Shown here: positions 26,568 through 35,022 of the stretch, one piece after another
Layout of the letters: every line of letters begins with the position of its first letter
Position numbering within the stretch: position 1 is the stretch's first letter
Assembly (NCBI GenBank): GCA_022823625.1
Contig: JAJEHQ010000030.1
Span: 1-64,000, forward strand
DNA length: 64,000 nucleotides
Origin: Gammaproteobacteria bacterium
GTDB taxonomy: Bacteria > Pseudomonadota > Gammaproteobacteria > Arenicellales > JAJDZL01
Direction of reading: 5' to 3'
The notes under the pieces: generated by a model
Database searches by the model: none
What the model saw: only the letters and a program-made list of their open reading frames with translations
Told to the model about the DNA's origin: nothing
Made by a program: the position numbers and the translations under genes

Positions 26568-27647
26568 ATGCCCGCTGAAAAATCCCAATTGTCGAATAAC
26601 ACTGATGCGGTTATTGAGTGTCGCCACCTTTGGAAAATATTTGGTGACCGTTCAGCGGACGCAATGCAAGCGGTTCAGAATGAAGGGTTGTCGAAAAACG
26701 AAATTCGCGATAAGTACCGCTGTGTCGTGGGTGTTCAGGATGCAAGCTTTTCCGTAGGAGAGGGTGAAGTTTTCTGCATTATGGGATTGTCAGGGTCTGG
26801 TAAATCAACACTAATTCGCCACATCAATCTCCTGATTGAACCAACTTATGGAGAAGTACTTATCGAAGGACAGGACATCAGTCAGCTTGGTACTTTAGAA
26901 CTCAGAGCTTTGCGGTCCACAAAAATTGGAATGGTATTTCAGAATATGGCATTGATGCCGCATCGGACAGTTCGAGATAACGTTGCTTTTGCACTAGAGG
27001 TTCGAGGGATTGATCGCGATGTTCGGTATCAAACTGCAGACCAGGCAATTGAAACAGTAGAGCTTCAGGGTTGGAACGATCGATATCCAGACGAATTATC
27101 CGGCGGTATGCAACAGCGTGTTGGATTGGCACGGGCAATAGCAGCTGATCCACACATTTTGCTGATGGATGAACCATTTTCAGCGTTAGATCCTCTCATT
27201 CGAAGACAGTTACAAGATCAGTTTCTGACTCTGTCAGCCGAAATGAAAAAAACAACATTATTCATCACTCATGATCTTGATGAAGCAATTCGCATTGGGC
27301 ACCGAATAGCCATCATGAAAGACGGAGCACTGGTTCAAATCGGTACACCAGAAGAGATCGTTACAGATCCGGTCGATGAATACGTGGCAGATTTTGTTGC
27401 TGGTATCTCAAAGTTGCAATTGGTGACCGCTCAGAAAGTGATGCAGTCGATAGAACAATACGAAAATAGTTATGGCCCCCTAAATTCCACTGATTGTCCA
27501 GTGGCAAAATTAGACGATAGTCTCGATCATTTGGTTGACCTGTCAATTGACACGGATCATCCAATCATTGTGAAACAAGATGACACGGTAATCGGAGTTG
27601 TGTCAAAACGCACTTTGCTGCGCGGAATTCAAGGGAAGCAGGAGTAA
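26568..27647 (+). CDS. proV: Glycine betaine/proline ABC transporter ATPase ProV (copy 2)
   Basis: A 359-residue ATPase subunit of a second osmolyte importer. Walker A GLSGSGKST is at 73-81; the signature LSGGMQQ, Walker B ILLMDEPFSALDP and H-loop FITHDLDEA follow in the normal order. The ProV-specific insertion DAMQAVQNEGLSKNEIRDKY is present, and a C-terminal CBS-like region ends in IVKQDDTVIGVVSKR. It is plainly paralogous to ProV copy 1 but diverged. The order here is proV-proW-proX, against proX-proV-proW in copy 1, so the two operons did not arise by a simple recent duplication. Confidence 0.95.
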   Translation: MPAEKSQLSNNTDAVIECRHLWKIFGDRSADAMQAVQNEGLSKNEIRDKYRCVVGVQDASFSVGEGEVFCIMGLSGSGKSTLIRHINLLIEPTYGEVLIEGQDISQLGTLELRALRSTKIGMVFQNMALMPHRTVRDNVAFALEVRGIDRDVRYQTADQAIETVELQGWNDRYPDELSGGMQQRVGLARAIAADPHILLMDEPFSALDPLIRRQLQDQFLTLSAEMKKTTLFITHDLDEAIRIGHRIAIMKDGALVQIGTPEEIVTDPVDEYVADFVAGISKLQLVTAQKVMQSIEQYENSYGPLNSTDCPVAKLDDSLDHLVDLSIDTDHPIIVKQDDTVIGVVSKRTLLRGIQGKQE

Positions 27648-27677
27648 GAAGCACATTTCTGGTGTGGGAGTGAATCA

Positions 27678-28637
27678 ATGGCCGACAAAGAATCAGTAAA
27701 CCTGCTAAGTCCATTCAGAAGCATAGATTTTGGAATTGCAGATTGGGCTGACGGTATCAAGAATTGGGCTGCAGAAAATCGGGATGTGGTTCAACCGATC
27801 AAGTGGTTTGTAAATGACCTGATTGTTACAGTAGAAGCCATCATGCATGCCATTCCGCCAGTTGCGATGCTTGGATTAATTTTTCTTCTTGCTTGGCAGG
27901 CAGCAGGTGTCAGAGTTGCAGCTTTTGTAGCTTGCTGCCTAATATTCTTAGGTCTAAGCGACCCATATGCCTGGGGATTGGCTATGACGACGCTCGCAGT
28001 TGTGACAACTTCTGTAGCCATCTGTGTATTTTTTGGTTTGCCATTGGGATTATTGGCAGGAAAAAGCGACCGATTCGAAATCGCGATTCGGCCAGTTCTG
28101 GACACAATGCAAACCATTCCCGCATTTGTGTATCTGGTGCCTGTAGTTATGCTAATCGGTATTGGCAATGTTTCTGGCGTCATTGTTACGGTTGTTTTCG
28201 CTTTACCGCCGATCATTCGTTTGACTTCACTTGGTATCCGACAAGTCGATGTGAGTGTGGTAGAGGCAGCAAGAGCATTTGGATCTTCACCCAGGCAAAT
28301 TCTGTTCAAAGTAGAACTACCACTCGCAACCCCTTCAATAATGGCTGGATTAAATCAAACCATAATGATGGCGCTGTCAGTCGTTGTGATTGCGTCACTC
28401 ATCGCTGTAAAGGGACTTGGAAATGAGGTATTGCGCGCGATGGGACGTCTAGACGCAGGAAAGGCTTTGGTGGGCGGTTTCGGAATCGTCGTTTTGGCGA
28501 TTGTGCTGGACAGAATTACACAGGGATTGGGACGGACTGGTAGAGAACGAGGACATCGACACTGGTGGCAAGGTGGACCTGTCGGACTTTGCCTCCGTTT
28601 ACTCGGAAAAAATCCTAAAGAAACCAGTCCAGTCTAG
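27678..28637 (+). CDS. proW: Glycine betaine/proline ABC transporter permease ProW (copy 2)
   Basis: A 319-residue inner-membrane permease of normal ProW length. After an amphipathic N-terminus it has several hydrophobic helices beginning with VAMLGLIFLLAWQAAGVRV. The EAA loop reads VVEAARAFGSSPRQILFKVE and continues [20 protein letters not shown]. It lies 30 bp after proV. Unlike copy 1 it lacks the long extra N-terminal membrane region. Confidence 0.94.
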   Translation: MADKESVNLLSPFRSIDFGIADWADGIKNWAAENRDVVQPIKWFVNDLIVTVEAIMHAIPPVAMLGLIFLLAWQAAGVRVAAFVACCLIFLGLSDPYAWGLAMTTLAVVTTSVAICVFFGLPLGLLAGKSDRFEIAIRPVLDTMQTIPAFVYLVPVVMLIGIGNVSGVIVTVVFALPPIIRLTSLGIRQVDVSVVEAARAFGSSPRQILFKVELPLATPSIMAGLNQTIMMALSVVVIASLIAVKGLGNEVLRAMGRLDAGKALVGGFGIVVLAIVLDRITQGLGRTGRERGHRHWWQGGPVGLCLRLLGKNPKETSPV

Positions 28638-28930
28638 TCTGATTCACTTTCAATCTGGTCCTCCTCTCTGAATGCAATAGAAATGGGTCGTTCCACAGGA
28701 TCATCCCGTCTGGAGTGATAGGAACAGCTTGTTCAGACCAGATTTTTCAACTGCAACGATAAATTTCAAGTGCTATAGTTACTTCCAAGGATGAGACTCT
28801 CTTTTTGAGGAGTTTGATTCGAAGTTGCCGCTGTACTGCGAACCGTAGTTATTTGAGGCTAGAGAGTTGAAATACAACATAGTTCTCGCACGGTTCTGTT
28901 GCAGCAATTTTTTATTTTGGAGGAACATAT

Positions 28931-29935
28931 ATGTTTAGTGTAAAAAAACTCGTTGGCTCTCTAGCGCTCGGAATTGGACTATTTGCTGTAGCCACTGCTA
29001 GTATGGCTGATTCAATGATGCCGGGCAAGGGCGTTACGGTTAGGCCAATTGAAGGTACAAATTTGGAAGAAAAGTTTCAACACCAGATTATTTACAAAGC
29101 GCTGATGGAATTGGGGTATGAAGTCGCCGAACCGCAGGAAGTTGAGTACCAAACCATTCACTTAGCACTTGGTACCGGCGATGGTGATTTCACTGCCGTA
29201 CATTGGGACCCGCTTCATAAAGCCTTTTTCGAAGAATCTGGCGGTGATGCCAAGATGACAAAAGTTGGCAGTTATATTGAAGGCGCTCTTCAGGGTTACC
29301 TGGTTGATTCAGCTTCGTATGCCGCAGGCGTACAGAATTTGGGCGATCTGAAGGACCCGGAAGTTGCTAAGAGATTTGATGCTGATGGAAATGGAACTGC
29401 TGATCTGGCAGGCTGTGTTCCTGGATGGGGCTGTGAACGTGTCATTGAACACCATCTGACTGAGTTTGAATTGCGAGACACAGTAACGCACAATCAAGGC
29501 GCTTACAATGCAATTATTGCTGAAACCGTTGCAAGAGAACAGAATGGCGAACCAATCATTTATTACACGTGGACACCTTTTTGGGTATCTGGCGTTCTTG
29601 TTCCAGGCGACAACGTCGAATGGATTTCTGTACCGTACTCTTCATTGCCAGACGGTCGGGAAGCCGATACGATGTTTAAAGGAAAAAACCTGGGTTTTGA
29701 AGTCAATGCACTGCGTGTTGTAGCGAACAATGACTTCCTGAGCGCAAATCCTGCCGCTCATGCCGTTTTTGAGATGGCAAAACTTGATATTAACGATGTA
29801 TCCGCACAGAACAATAAAATGCGTGATGGCGAAGATTCAATCGACGACATTGCCAGACATGTTGATGAGTGGATTGCTGCTAATCAGGATACTTTCAACA
29901 GTTGGGTTGAAGCGGGGCTAGCAGCCGCTAAGTAA
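28931..29935 (+). CDS. proX: Glycine betaine/proline ABC transporter substrate-binding protein ProX (copy 2)
   Basis: A 334-residue periplasmic binding protein. The signal peptide MFSVKKLVGSLALGIGLFAV ends near ATASMA-DS. The mature protein follows the E. coli ProX-like pattern: GKGVTVRPIEG, YEVAEPQEVEYQT, DFTAVHWDPLHKAFF, LAGCVPGWGCERVIEHHL and IIYYTWTPFWVS. The Trp residues in HWD, PGWGC and TPFW are the kind that form the quaternary-ammonium cage. A ribosome-binding site GGAGGAA precedes the ATG. The 293-bp gap after proW probably holds its own promoter, and a strong hairpin follows the stop. Confidence 0.93.
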   Translation: MFSVKKLVGSLALGIGLFAVATASMADSMMPGKGVTVRPIEGTNLEEKFQHQIIYKALMELGYEVAEPQEVEYQTIHLALGTGDGDFTAVHWDPLHKAFFEESGGDAKMTKVGSYIEGALQGYLVDSASYAAGVQNLGDLKDPEVAKRFDADGNGTADLAGCVPGWGCERVIEHHLTEFELRDTVTHNQGAYNAIIAETVAREQNGEPIIYYTWTPFWVSGVLVPGDNVEWISVPYSSLPDGREADTMFKGKNLGFEVNALRVVANNDFLSANPAAHAVFEMAKLDINDVSAQNNKMRDGEDSIDDIARHVDEWIAANQDTFNSWVEAGLAAAK

Positions 29936-29955
29936 GTCTAGAATTTACACCTAAA

Positions 29956-29987
29956 GCAAGGAAAGCACTGTTCTGTGCTTTCCTTGC
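29956..29987 (+). terminator. Hairpin terminator after proX copy 2
   Basis: Arms GCAAGGAAAGCAC (29956-29968) and its exact complement (29975-29987) form a 13-bp stem with a 6-nt loop 20 nt after the proX stop. No clear T-run follows, but position and strength suit the operon end. Confidence 0.6.
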
Positions 29988-30391
29988 CATCCATTGAATC
30001 TCTTTGCTGACTTGTCCGCGGTTGCGGTTCCCAACTGAAGACGCTGGGTTTTTAAATTTTGATATTTTTTATTTGAGAATTAATTTCTTCCGGCGACAAG
30101 GGATAGGTTAGAGAAACTGTTGGTTTTACTAAAAATTCAACAACTGTTCTTCCGTTTTCCATCTATGTCTATTCATTCCATTTGGCGTTGATGATCCTGG
30201 CGGAATTTATATCGGCCCTGTCCGAGAATTCACACTTGACACGCTGAATGCGAGACTGCGAGCCGCGAATCTTGCTGTTGACAACGAACACAATAATTAA
30301 GGTGTGCTTCTACAATCAATCGGGCACCAACTCGTGTATAGAGTAAAGTACATAATGTGCTTAAATTGAAACCAACCACGGTATCCTTCTG
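29988..30391. other. Intergenic between proX and NnrU-like gene, with a coding-like remnant
   Basis: No complete gene. The plus frame 30133-30300 is open and, from 30181, reads FGVDDPGGIYIGPVREFTLD and onward to a TAA at 30298, with no start codon. It looks more protein-like than the surrounding spacer but no family was recognised; it may be a gene remnant. Confidence 0.3.
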
Positions 30392-30949
30392 ATGAATGTT
30401 CTGATAATTGGACTGACTCTATTTGTAGCTCTGCATCTAATTCCCAGTGTCCCGCCATTACGTACTTCACTGATTGAAAGTCTCGGTGAAAAAAAGTATC
30501 GAGCGATATTCGCGGCCGTTGCATTTGCGGGCCTGGCGCTGATCATATGGGGTTTTTCCAGGGCTGATTTTGAACCTGTCTATCAGCCTGCAACTTGGGG
30601 ACGCTCACTGGCGTTTGGATTGGTACCCATCGCAGTGATTCTATTCGCGGCAGCAAACATGCCAACGCACATCCGGGCATTTGTACGTCACCCCATGCTA
30701 GCTGGACTTTTCTTGTGGGCGATCGCTCACCTTGCAGCAAACGGTGATCTCAGGTCGATTCTGCTATTCGGGACGCTAGGTGCGTTTTCTGTACTTGCAA
30801 CGGTAAGCATTGTCATGCGAAGCAATCAGTCTTCCCAAGAAAAGGCTCCCCGGTTGACAATGGATGCTGTGGCAATCGTGTCTGGAATTGTTGTCGCTGG
30901 GTTGCTCGCGAAATTTCATGGCGTATTGTTCGGAATGCCTCTGATGTAG
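30392..30949 (+). CDS. NnrU family membrane protein
   Basis: A 185-residue integral membrane protein with about five hydrophobic helices. The family signatures are visible: LFVALHLIPSVPPLR at the N-terminus, YRAIFAAVAFAGLALIIWGF, and the conserved VRHPMLAGLFLWAIAHLAANGD loop (near residues 107-128), which resembles isoprenylcysteine methyltransferase-like folds. NnrU was named from denitrifiers, where it is needed for nitrite/NO reduction; most homologues, including this one outside any denitrification cluster, have no proven role. It is a single gene. Confidence 0.88.
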   Translation: MNVLIIGLTLFVALHLIPSVPPLRTSLIESLGEKKYRAIFAAVAFAGLALIIWGFSRADFEPVYQPATWGRSLAFGLVPIAVILFAAANMPTHIRAFVRHPMLAGLFLWAIAHLAANGDLRSILLFGTLGAFSVLATVSIVMRSNQSSQEKAPRLTMDAVAIVSGIVVAGLLAKFHGVLFGMPLM

Positions 30950-31211
30950 AATCAATTACGCAATCAATATTTGACTGCATATCGCCACAGGTTAATTCCA
31001 TGGGTTCAAAAAGAACTTCCTTGGAGCACAATCTTACCTTTCAATTGAGTTGCATTGCTTCTGTTTATCCATAGATTGAAAAAAATTCAAATCAATCTGA
31101 CGGGTGTGGTGCTGTGATCTCTTGTTTCATGGTGAGAAGAATTCGCCAGACAGTTCAAATTGCCTGTTCACAATCAAAGTACAGGTTACTACCTTTTTCA
31201 GGATGCTATGA

Positions 31212-32777
31212 ATGATCGAAGGATTAAGTACTGAAGAGCTTAGACAAAGGCGAGGTGGGCGTCAAAAACGACGGAGTATAAGAAGCAATGTTATAGAACC
31301 GATGCTTCCGGCATTGATGAATCGATTGCCCTTGACAGAACCGATGACGCAGGAAGAGGTTGAGCGTATTCATAATGCGTCCTTGGAAATTCTCGAAAAT
31401 GTTGGGGTTGTATTTCGAGATCCGCAAGCAATCATGGACTGGAAGTCTGTCGGTGCAGACATTCGGGATGAATACAGGTTGCACCTGGATCGTGGATTGC
31501 TAAGTGAGCTGATTTCATCCATTCCTTCAGAGATGACGCTTCATGCCAGGGACCCCGAAAAGTCTGTCAGGGTCGGAGGACGCTCTACCATATTTGTACC
31601 AATGGCTGGAGCACCGTACATACGAGATCTGGAAGATCGTCGTAGAAATCCAACGCTGGATGATCTTGCTATGCTGCACAGACTTGCTCATCTTTCTCCG
31701 GCAATTCACTCGACTTCACATCACATTGTAGAGCCGATGGATCACCCCGTATCACACCGTCATCTTCGTATTGCATACTCGTCGATGAAAAACTCCGACA
31801 AAACAATGATGGGAATGACGACTTCTCCCAAAAATGCTGCCGACGTACTGGAAATGTGCGCAATATTGTTTGGAGAGGAGTTCATGGAATTACATCCGGT
31901 TGTAGTCGGCAACTGCAATGGGAATTCCCCTCTGTTATGGGATGAGACAATGTTGGGAGCACTGCGAGAATTTTCTAAACGTAATCAGCCCATACTTTGC
32001 TCACCTTTTGTCTTAGGTGGTGCCAATACCCCCGCCTCTACTGCACCCGCTGTGGCACAGCTTAATGCAGAAGCCTTGTCTGCACTCGCGTACACGCAGG
32101 TTGTAAGAAAGGGCAGCCCGGCGATTTATGGGCATTACCTCTCTACAGTATCGATGGCCTCAGGTGCACCTATGGCCGGCACTCCTGAGATCAGTTTGAT
32201 GAATTTCATGATCGGCCAGATGGCACGTTTCTACAATCTGCCCTGGCGAACTTCAAACACATTGGGTGGTTCAAAAACTTTAGATGCACAAGCAGGCTAT
32301 GAGAGTGCATCGACAATGATGGCAGTCCTGCTTTCTGGTGGAAACTATCTGTGGCACTCAGCGGGATGGAACGAAGCAGGGATGCATTGTTCAGTGGCGA
32401 AGTTCATTGTTGATGCAGAGCAGTGTGCTATGGGATATCGAATGGCTGAAGGAATTCGTTGGGATGATTTTGAGGAGGCTTTGGCAGCTGTTTCGGACAT
32501 CGGTCCCGGAGGGCATTACTTAGGCCACCCGCACACCTTATTGAACTTTCAGCGGGGATTCTTCATGCCTAAGCAGTTTGACAACAATACTTACGAGCAG
32601 TGGGAAGCAGATGGCGCAACGACCATCACTGAACGCGCTTTGCAGACTGCAAAAGAGATGCTCATGTCCTATGAGTTGCCACCTCTGGATGAATCTTTGG
32701 ATGAAGCTTTACTGGACTATATTACCCGTCGGGAAAGGGAAATCCCAACATCCGACGAACTGAACTGGACACATTAA
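31212..32777 (+). CDS. MttB family trimethylamine/betaine methyltransferase, non-pyrrolysine
   Basis: A 521-residue TIM-barrel protein of the trimethylamine methyltransferase (MttB) superfamily. Evidence is the RRGGRQKRRSIRSN start, the helix block MTQEEVERIHNASLEILENV, VFRDPQ, GRSTIFVPMAGAPYIRDLED, VVVGNCNGNSPLLWD, and the C-terminal SAGWNEAGMHCSVAKFIVDA. The frame has no internal TAG, so pyrrolysine is not used; non-Pyl relatives such as MtgB demethylate glycine betaine, and others act on proline betaine or carnitine. These enzymes hand the methyl group to a corrinoid protein, but none is encoded in the window. It is followed 80 bp later by an FAD oxidase, and lies close to the betaine importer, which supports a quaternary-amine substrate (inference). 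Confidence 0.92.
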   Translation: MIEGLSTEELRQRRGGRQKRRSIRSNVIEPMLPALMNRLPLTEPMTQEEVERIHNASLEILENVGVVFRDPQAIMDWKSVGADIRDEYRLHLDRGLLSELISSIPSEMTLHARDPEKSVRVGGRSTIFVPMAGAPYIRDLEDRRRNPTLDDLAMLHRLAHLSPAIHSTSHHIVEPMDHPVSHRHLRIAYSSMKNSDKTMMGMTTSPKNAADVLEMCAILFGEEFMELHPVVVGNCNGNSPLLWDETMLGALREFSKRNQPILCSPFVLGGANTPASTAPAVAQLNAEALSALAYTQVVRKGSPAIYGHYLSTVSMASGAPMAGTPEISLMNFMIGQMARFYNLPWRTSNTLGGSKTLDAQAGYESASTMMAVLLSGGNYLWHSAGWNEAGMHCSVAKFIVDAEQCAMGYRMAEGIRWDDFEEALAAVSDIGPGGHYLGHPHTLLNFQRGFFMPKQFDNNTYEQWEADGATTITERALQTAKEMLMSYELPPLDESLDEALLDYITRREREIPTSDELNWTH

Positions 32778-32858
32778 CCATCTTCGGTTGCAGTTTTTCT
32801 TTATTTTGAATGTCGCTCAGCGATTCAGCAATTTAGGTAACTAACGGGTCACTTTTCT

Positions 32859-34193
32859 ATGCAAGTCAGTCGTCTGCCATTTGATCCTGGGCCAGCCGGG
32901 TGGGCAAGCATTGTAGCCCGTGGGCCGACTTACCCGAAACTGGAAAATGACATAACGGTCGATTTTGCAGTAGTTGGGGCAGGATTTGCCGGTTTATCTG
33001 CCGCCAGACGCCTACGACAGTTGGAACCAAAGAGCAAAATTGCGATTTTTGAAGCAAGAGAAATTTGTGAAGGTTCCTCAGGACGAAATTCCGGCTTTAT
33101 GATTGATTTGCCTCATAACTTGGGTTCGAAAGATTATGTTGGGCAGATCGAAATTGATCGACAGCAAACAGCACTGAATCGCGAAGCCATTCAGTTTGCT
33201 CAGGAAGCCGCTGAGGAATACCATCTGACGGAAGAGACTTTTAGTATTGCTGGAAAAATAAACGCGGCAGCTACTAAAACCGGACTCAAACACAATTCAG
33301 ATTATGCGGCACATCTGTCGAAACTGAACGAGCCTTGTGAAATTCTTGACGCAAAACAGATGTATGAGATTTGCGGGTCACGTTACTACCTTGGTGGGCT
33401 TGCAACCCCAGGCAACGGTCTGATTAAACCAGGGCTGTATGTCCGCGGCATCGCGAAGGGTATAAGTCAAAGTGATGTTCAAATTTACGAAAAATCTCCG
33501 ATCTTAAGCCTGAAAAAATTTGGAAACGCCTGGAAGTTAAAGACACCAGAGGGTGCTGTTGAGGCAAAAATCGTTGTCTTGGCAGTGAATGGTCACATTG
33601 AGAGTTTTGGTTTTTTTCGCCATCGATTGATGCACATTTATCTGTACGCTTCGATAACAAGGCAATTGACCAGCGACGAGATCAAAACACTGAGTGGAGA
33701 GCCAGCCTGGGGATTTACTCCTGCGGATTCCTTGGGTTCAACTGTACGCCGAATATCTGGGGCAGGGGGAGATCGTATTGTGATGAGAAACGGAATCAGT
33801 TGGGCGCCAAACAGAACCGTACCGATTTCACGACTGGAAAGAGCAAGGCGGTCTCACGTTCGATCCTTTAAGCGGAGGTTTCCTAACTTGGCTAAAGTGA
33901 ACATGGAATACAGTTGGGGCGGTTTATTGTGTCTTAGTCGAAATGCTGTACCTGTGTTTGGAGAGCTTGATACGGGTCTTCATTCTGCTTGTTGTCAAAA
34001 TGGTCTCGGTACGGTGCAGGGTACACTGCACGGAAAATTGGTTGCTGAATTCATCTGTGGACATCGATCAAGTTCAGTAGATCATGTCCTTAAGCTCGCT
34101 AAGCCAGTTAAATTGCCACCTGAACCATTCTGTACGATTGGAGCCGAAGTTGTTACACGCTGGGGTGAATTCAAAGCGGGAAGAGAACGTTAA
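32859..34193 (+). CDS. FAD-dependent oxidoreductase, DAO family
   Basis: A 444-residue D-amino-acid-oxidase-fold flavoprotein. The dinucleotide-binding motif is FAVVGAGFAGLSAARRL (GAGFAG at 40-45), with the family continuation GSSGRNSGFMID. The C-terminal WGGLLCLSRNAVPVFGEL and CQNGLGTVQGTLHGKLVAEF match the gamma-glutamylputrescine oxidase/sarcosine-dimethylglycine oxidase-like group. It would oxidise an N-methyl or primary amine to an imine, releasing aldehyde. Pairing with the MttB-type gene on the same strand suggests a shared methylamine or betaine pathway (inference). Confidence 0.9.
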   Translation: MQVSRLPFDPGPAGWASIVARGPTYPKLENDITVDFAVVGAGFAGLSAARRLRQLEPKSKIAIFEAREICEGSSGRNSGFMIDLPHNLGSKDYVGQIEIDRQQTALNREAIQFAQEAAEEYHLTEETFSIAGKINAAATKTGLKHNSDYAAHLSKLNEPCEILDAKQMYEICGSRYYLGGLATPGNGLIKPGLYVRGIAKGISQSDVQIYEKSPILSLKKFGNAWKLKTPEGAVEAKIVVLAVNGHIESFGFFRHRLMHIYLYASITRQLTSDEIKTLSGEPAWGFTPADSLGSTVRRISGAGGDRIVMRNGISWAPNRTVPISRLERARRSHVRSFKRRFPNLAKVNMEYSWGGLLCLSRNAVPVFGELDTGLHSACCQNGLGTVQGTLHGKLVAEFICGHRSSSVDHVLKLAKPVKLPPEPFCTIGAEVVTRWGEFKAGRER

Positions 34194-34239
34194 AATTCTT
34201 CATCCATAAAGTTCTTCAATTGAATATTTTCGTACCGTA

Positions 34240-35016
34240 TTGATTCAAGTCTTGAAAAATCAGAGCATATTGCTGAGCTCAAACGGAGTATTCAGACTTT
34301 GTCTATGTTTGGCACTTTCTTTGGTTGTCGGTCGCGTATCTGCAGATACCTGGCAGGGACTCAATGTCGAGCCAGAATATCGATGCTCACCCTATAACTC
34401 AAAGGATTACACCTATCCTCAAGCTGTAGAACCCGAAATTATTCGTCTGATTGGAAAAATTTACAGCCCTTATACGGGGCGATGTTTTGCCAGCCGTTAC
34501 GAAACCGATATTGAGCACATTGTTGCTCGGAGTGAAGCGCATGACAGCGGTTTGTGTGCGGCTAGCTTAGCTGTTCGCAAGAAGTTTGCTTCAGATCTGT
34601 TGAACCTCACCCTCGCAAGCCCCTATGTCAATCGAAATCAAAAGTCTCATCACGATGCCGCAGAGTGGGTGCCGGACTTGAATCAATGCTGGTTTGCAAA
34701 CCGGGTCATTGCTGTCAAGCGAAAGTATGGCTTAAGTGTTGACCAACGTGAGGCTGCGGCTCTACGGGCAATCCTATCTCGTTGTGATTCATTCGAAATG
34801 ATTGTGCTCGAATGTTCCGATACGACCGAAGTAGCGCCTACTCAACCCACACTACAGCAATCAACGTCAGATCCCTTGGCGGTATGGGACGACAACCGAA
34901 ACGGTCGCATCACTTGCAAGGAAGCCTTGCGACACGGTATTGCACCTGTTTACAGAGACCATCCCGCATATCCGTTCATGCGAGATGCTGATGGTGACGG
35001 TGTCGTCTGCGAATAG
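34240..35016 (+). CDS. Secreted HNH/DUF1524-type nuclease with excalibur calcium-binding tail
   Basis: A 258-residue exported protein with TTG as best start. An N-terminal hydrophobic signal (CLCLALSLVVGRVSA-D) leads to a GmrSD/DUF1524-like HNH nuclease domain: DIEHIVARSEAHDSGLC with the catalytic His93, then DLLNLTLASPYVNRNQK and DAAEWVPDLNQCWFA. The C-terminus is an excalibur domain with an EF-hand-like loop: DDNRNGRITCKEA and DADGDGVVCE. The predicted role is an extracellular or periplasmic endonuclease for DNA use or defence. Six or more cysteines suggest disulfides. It converges on ilvE. Confidence 0.82.
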   Translation: MIQVLKNQSILLSSNGVFRLCLCLALSLVVGRVSADTWQGLNVEPEYRCSPYNSKDYTYPQAVEPEIIRLIGKIYSPYTGRCFASRYETDIEHIVARSEAHDSGLCAASLAVRKKFASDLLNLTLASPYVNRNQKSHHDAAEWVPDLNQCWFANRVIAVKRKYGLSVDQREAAALRAILSRCDSFEMIVLECSDTTEVAPTQPTLQQSTSDPLAVWDDNRNGRITCKEALRHGIAPVYRDHPAYPFMRDADGDGVVCE

Positions 35017-35022
35017 TCCTGA

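Noticed and set aside
31212-32777. Pyrrolysine-containing MttB
   Set aside because: The reading frame is continuous with no in-frame TAG, so no pyrrolysine is needed.
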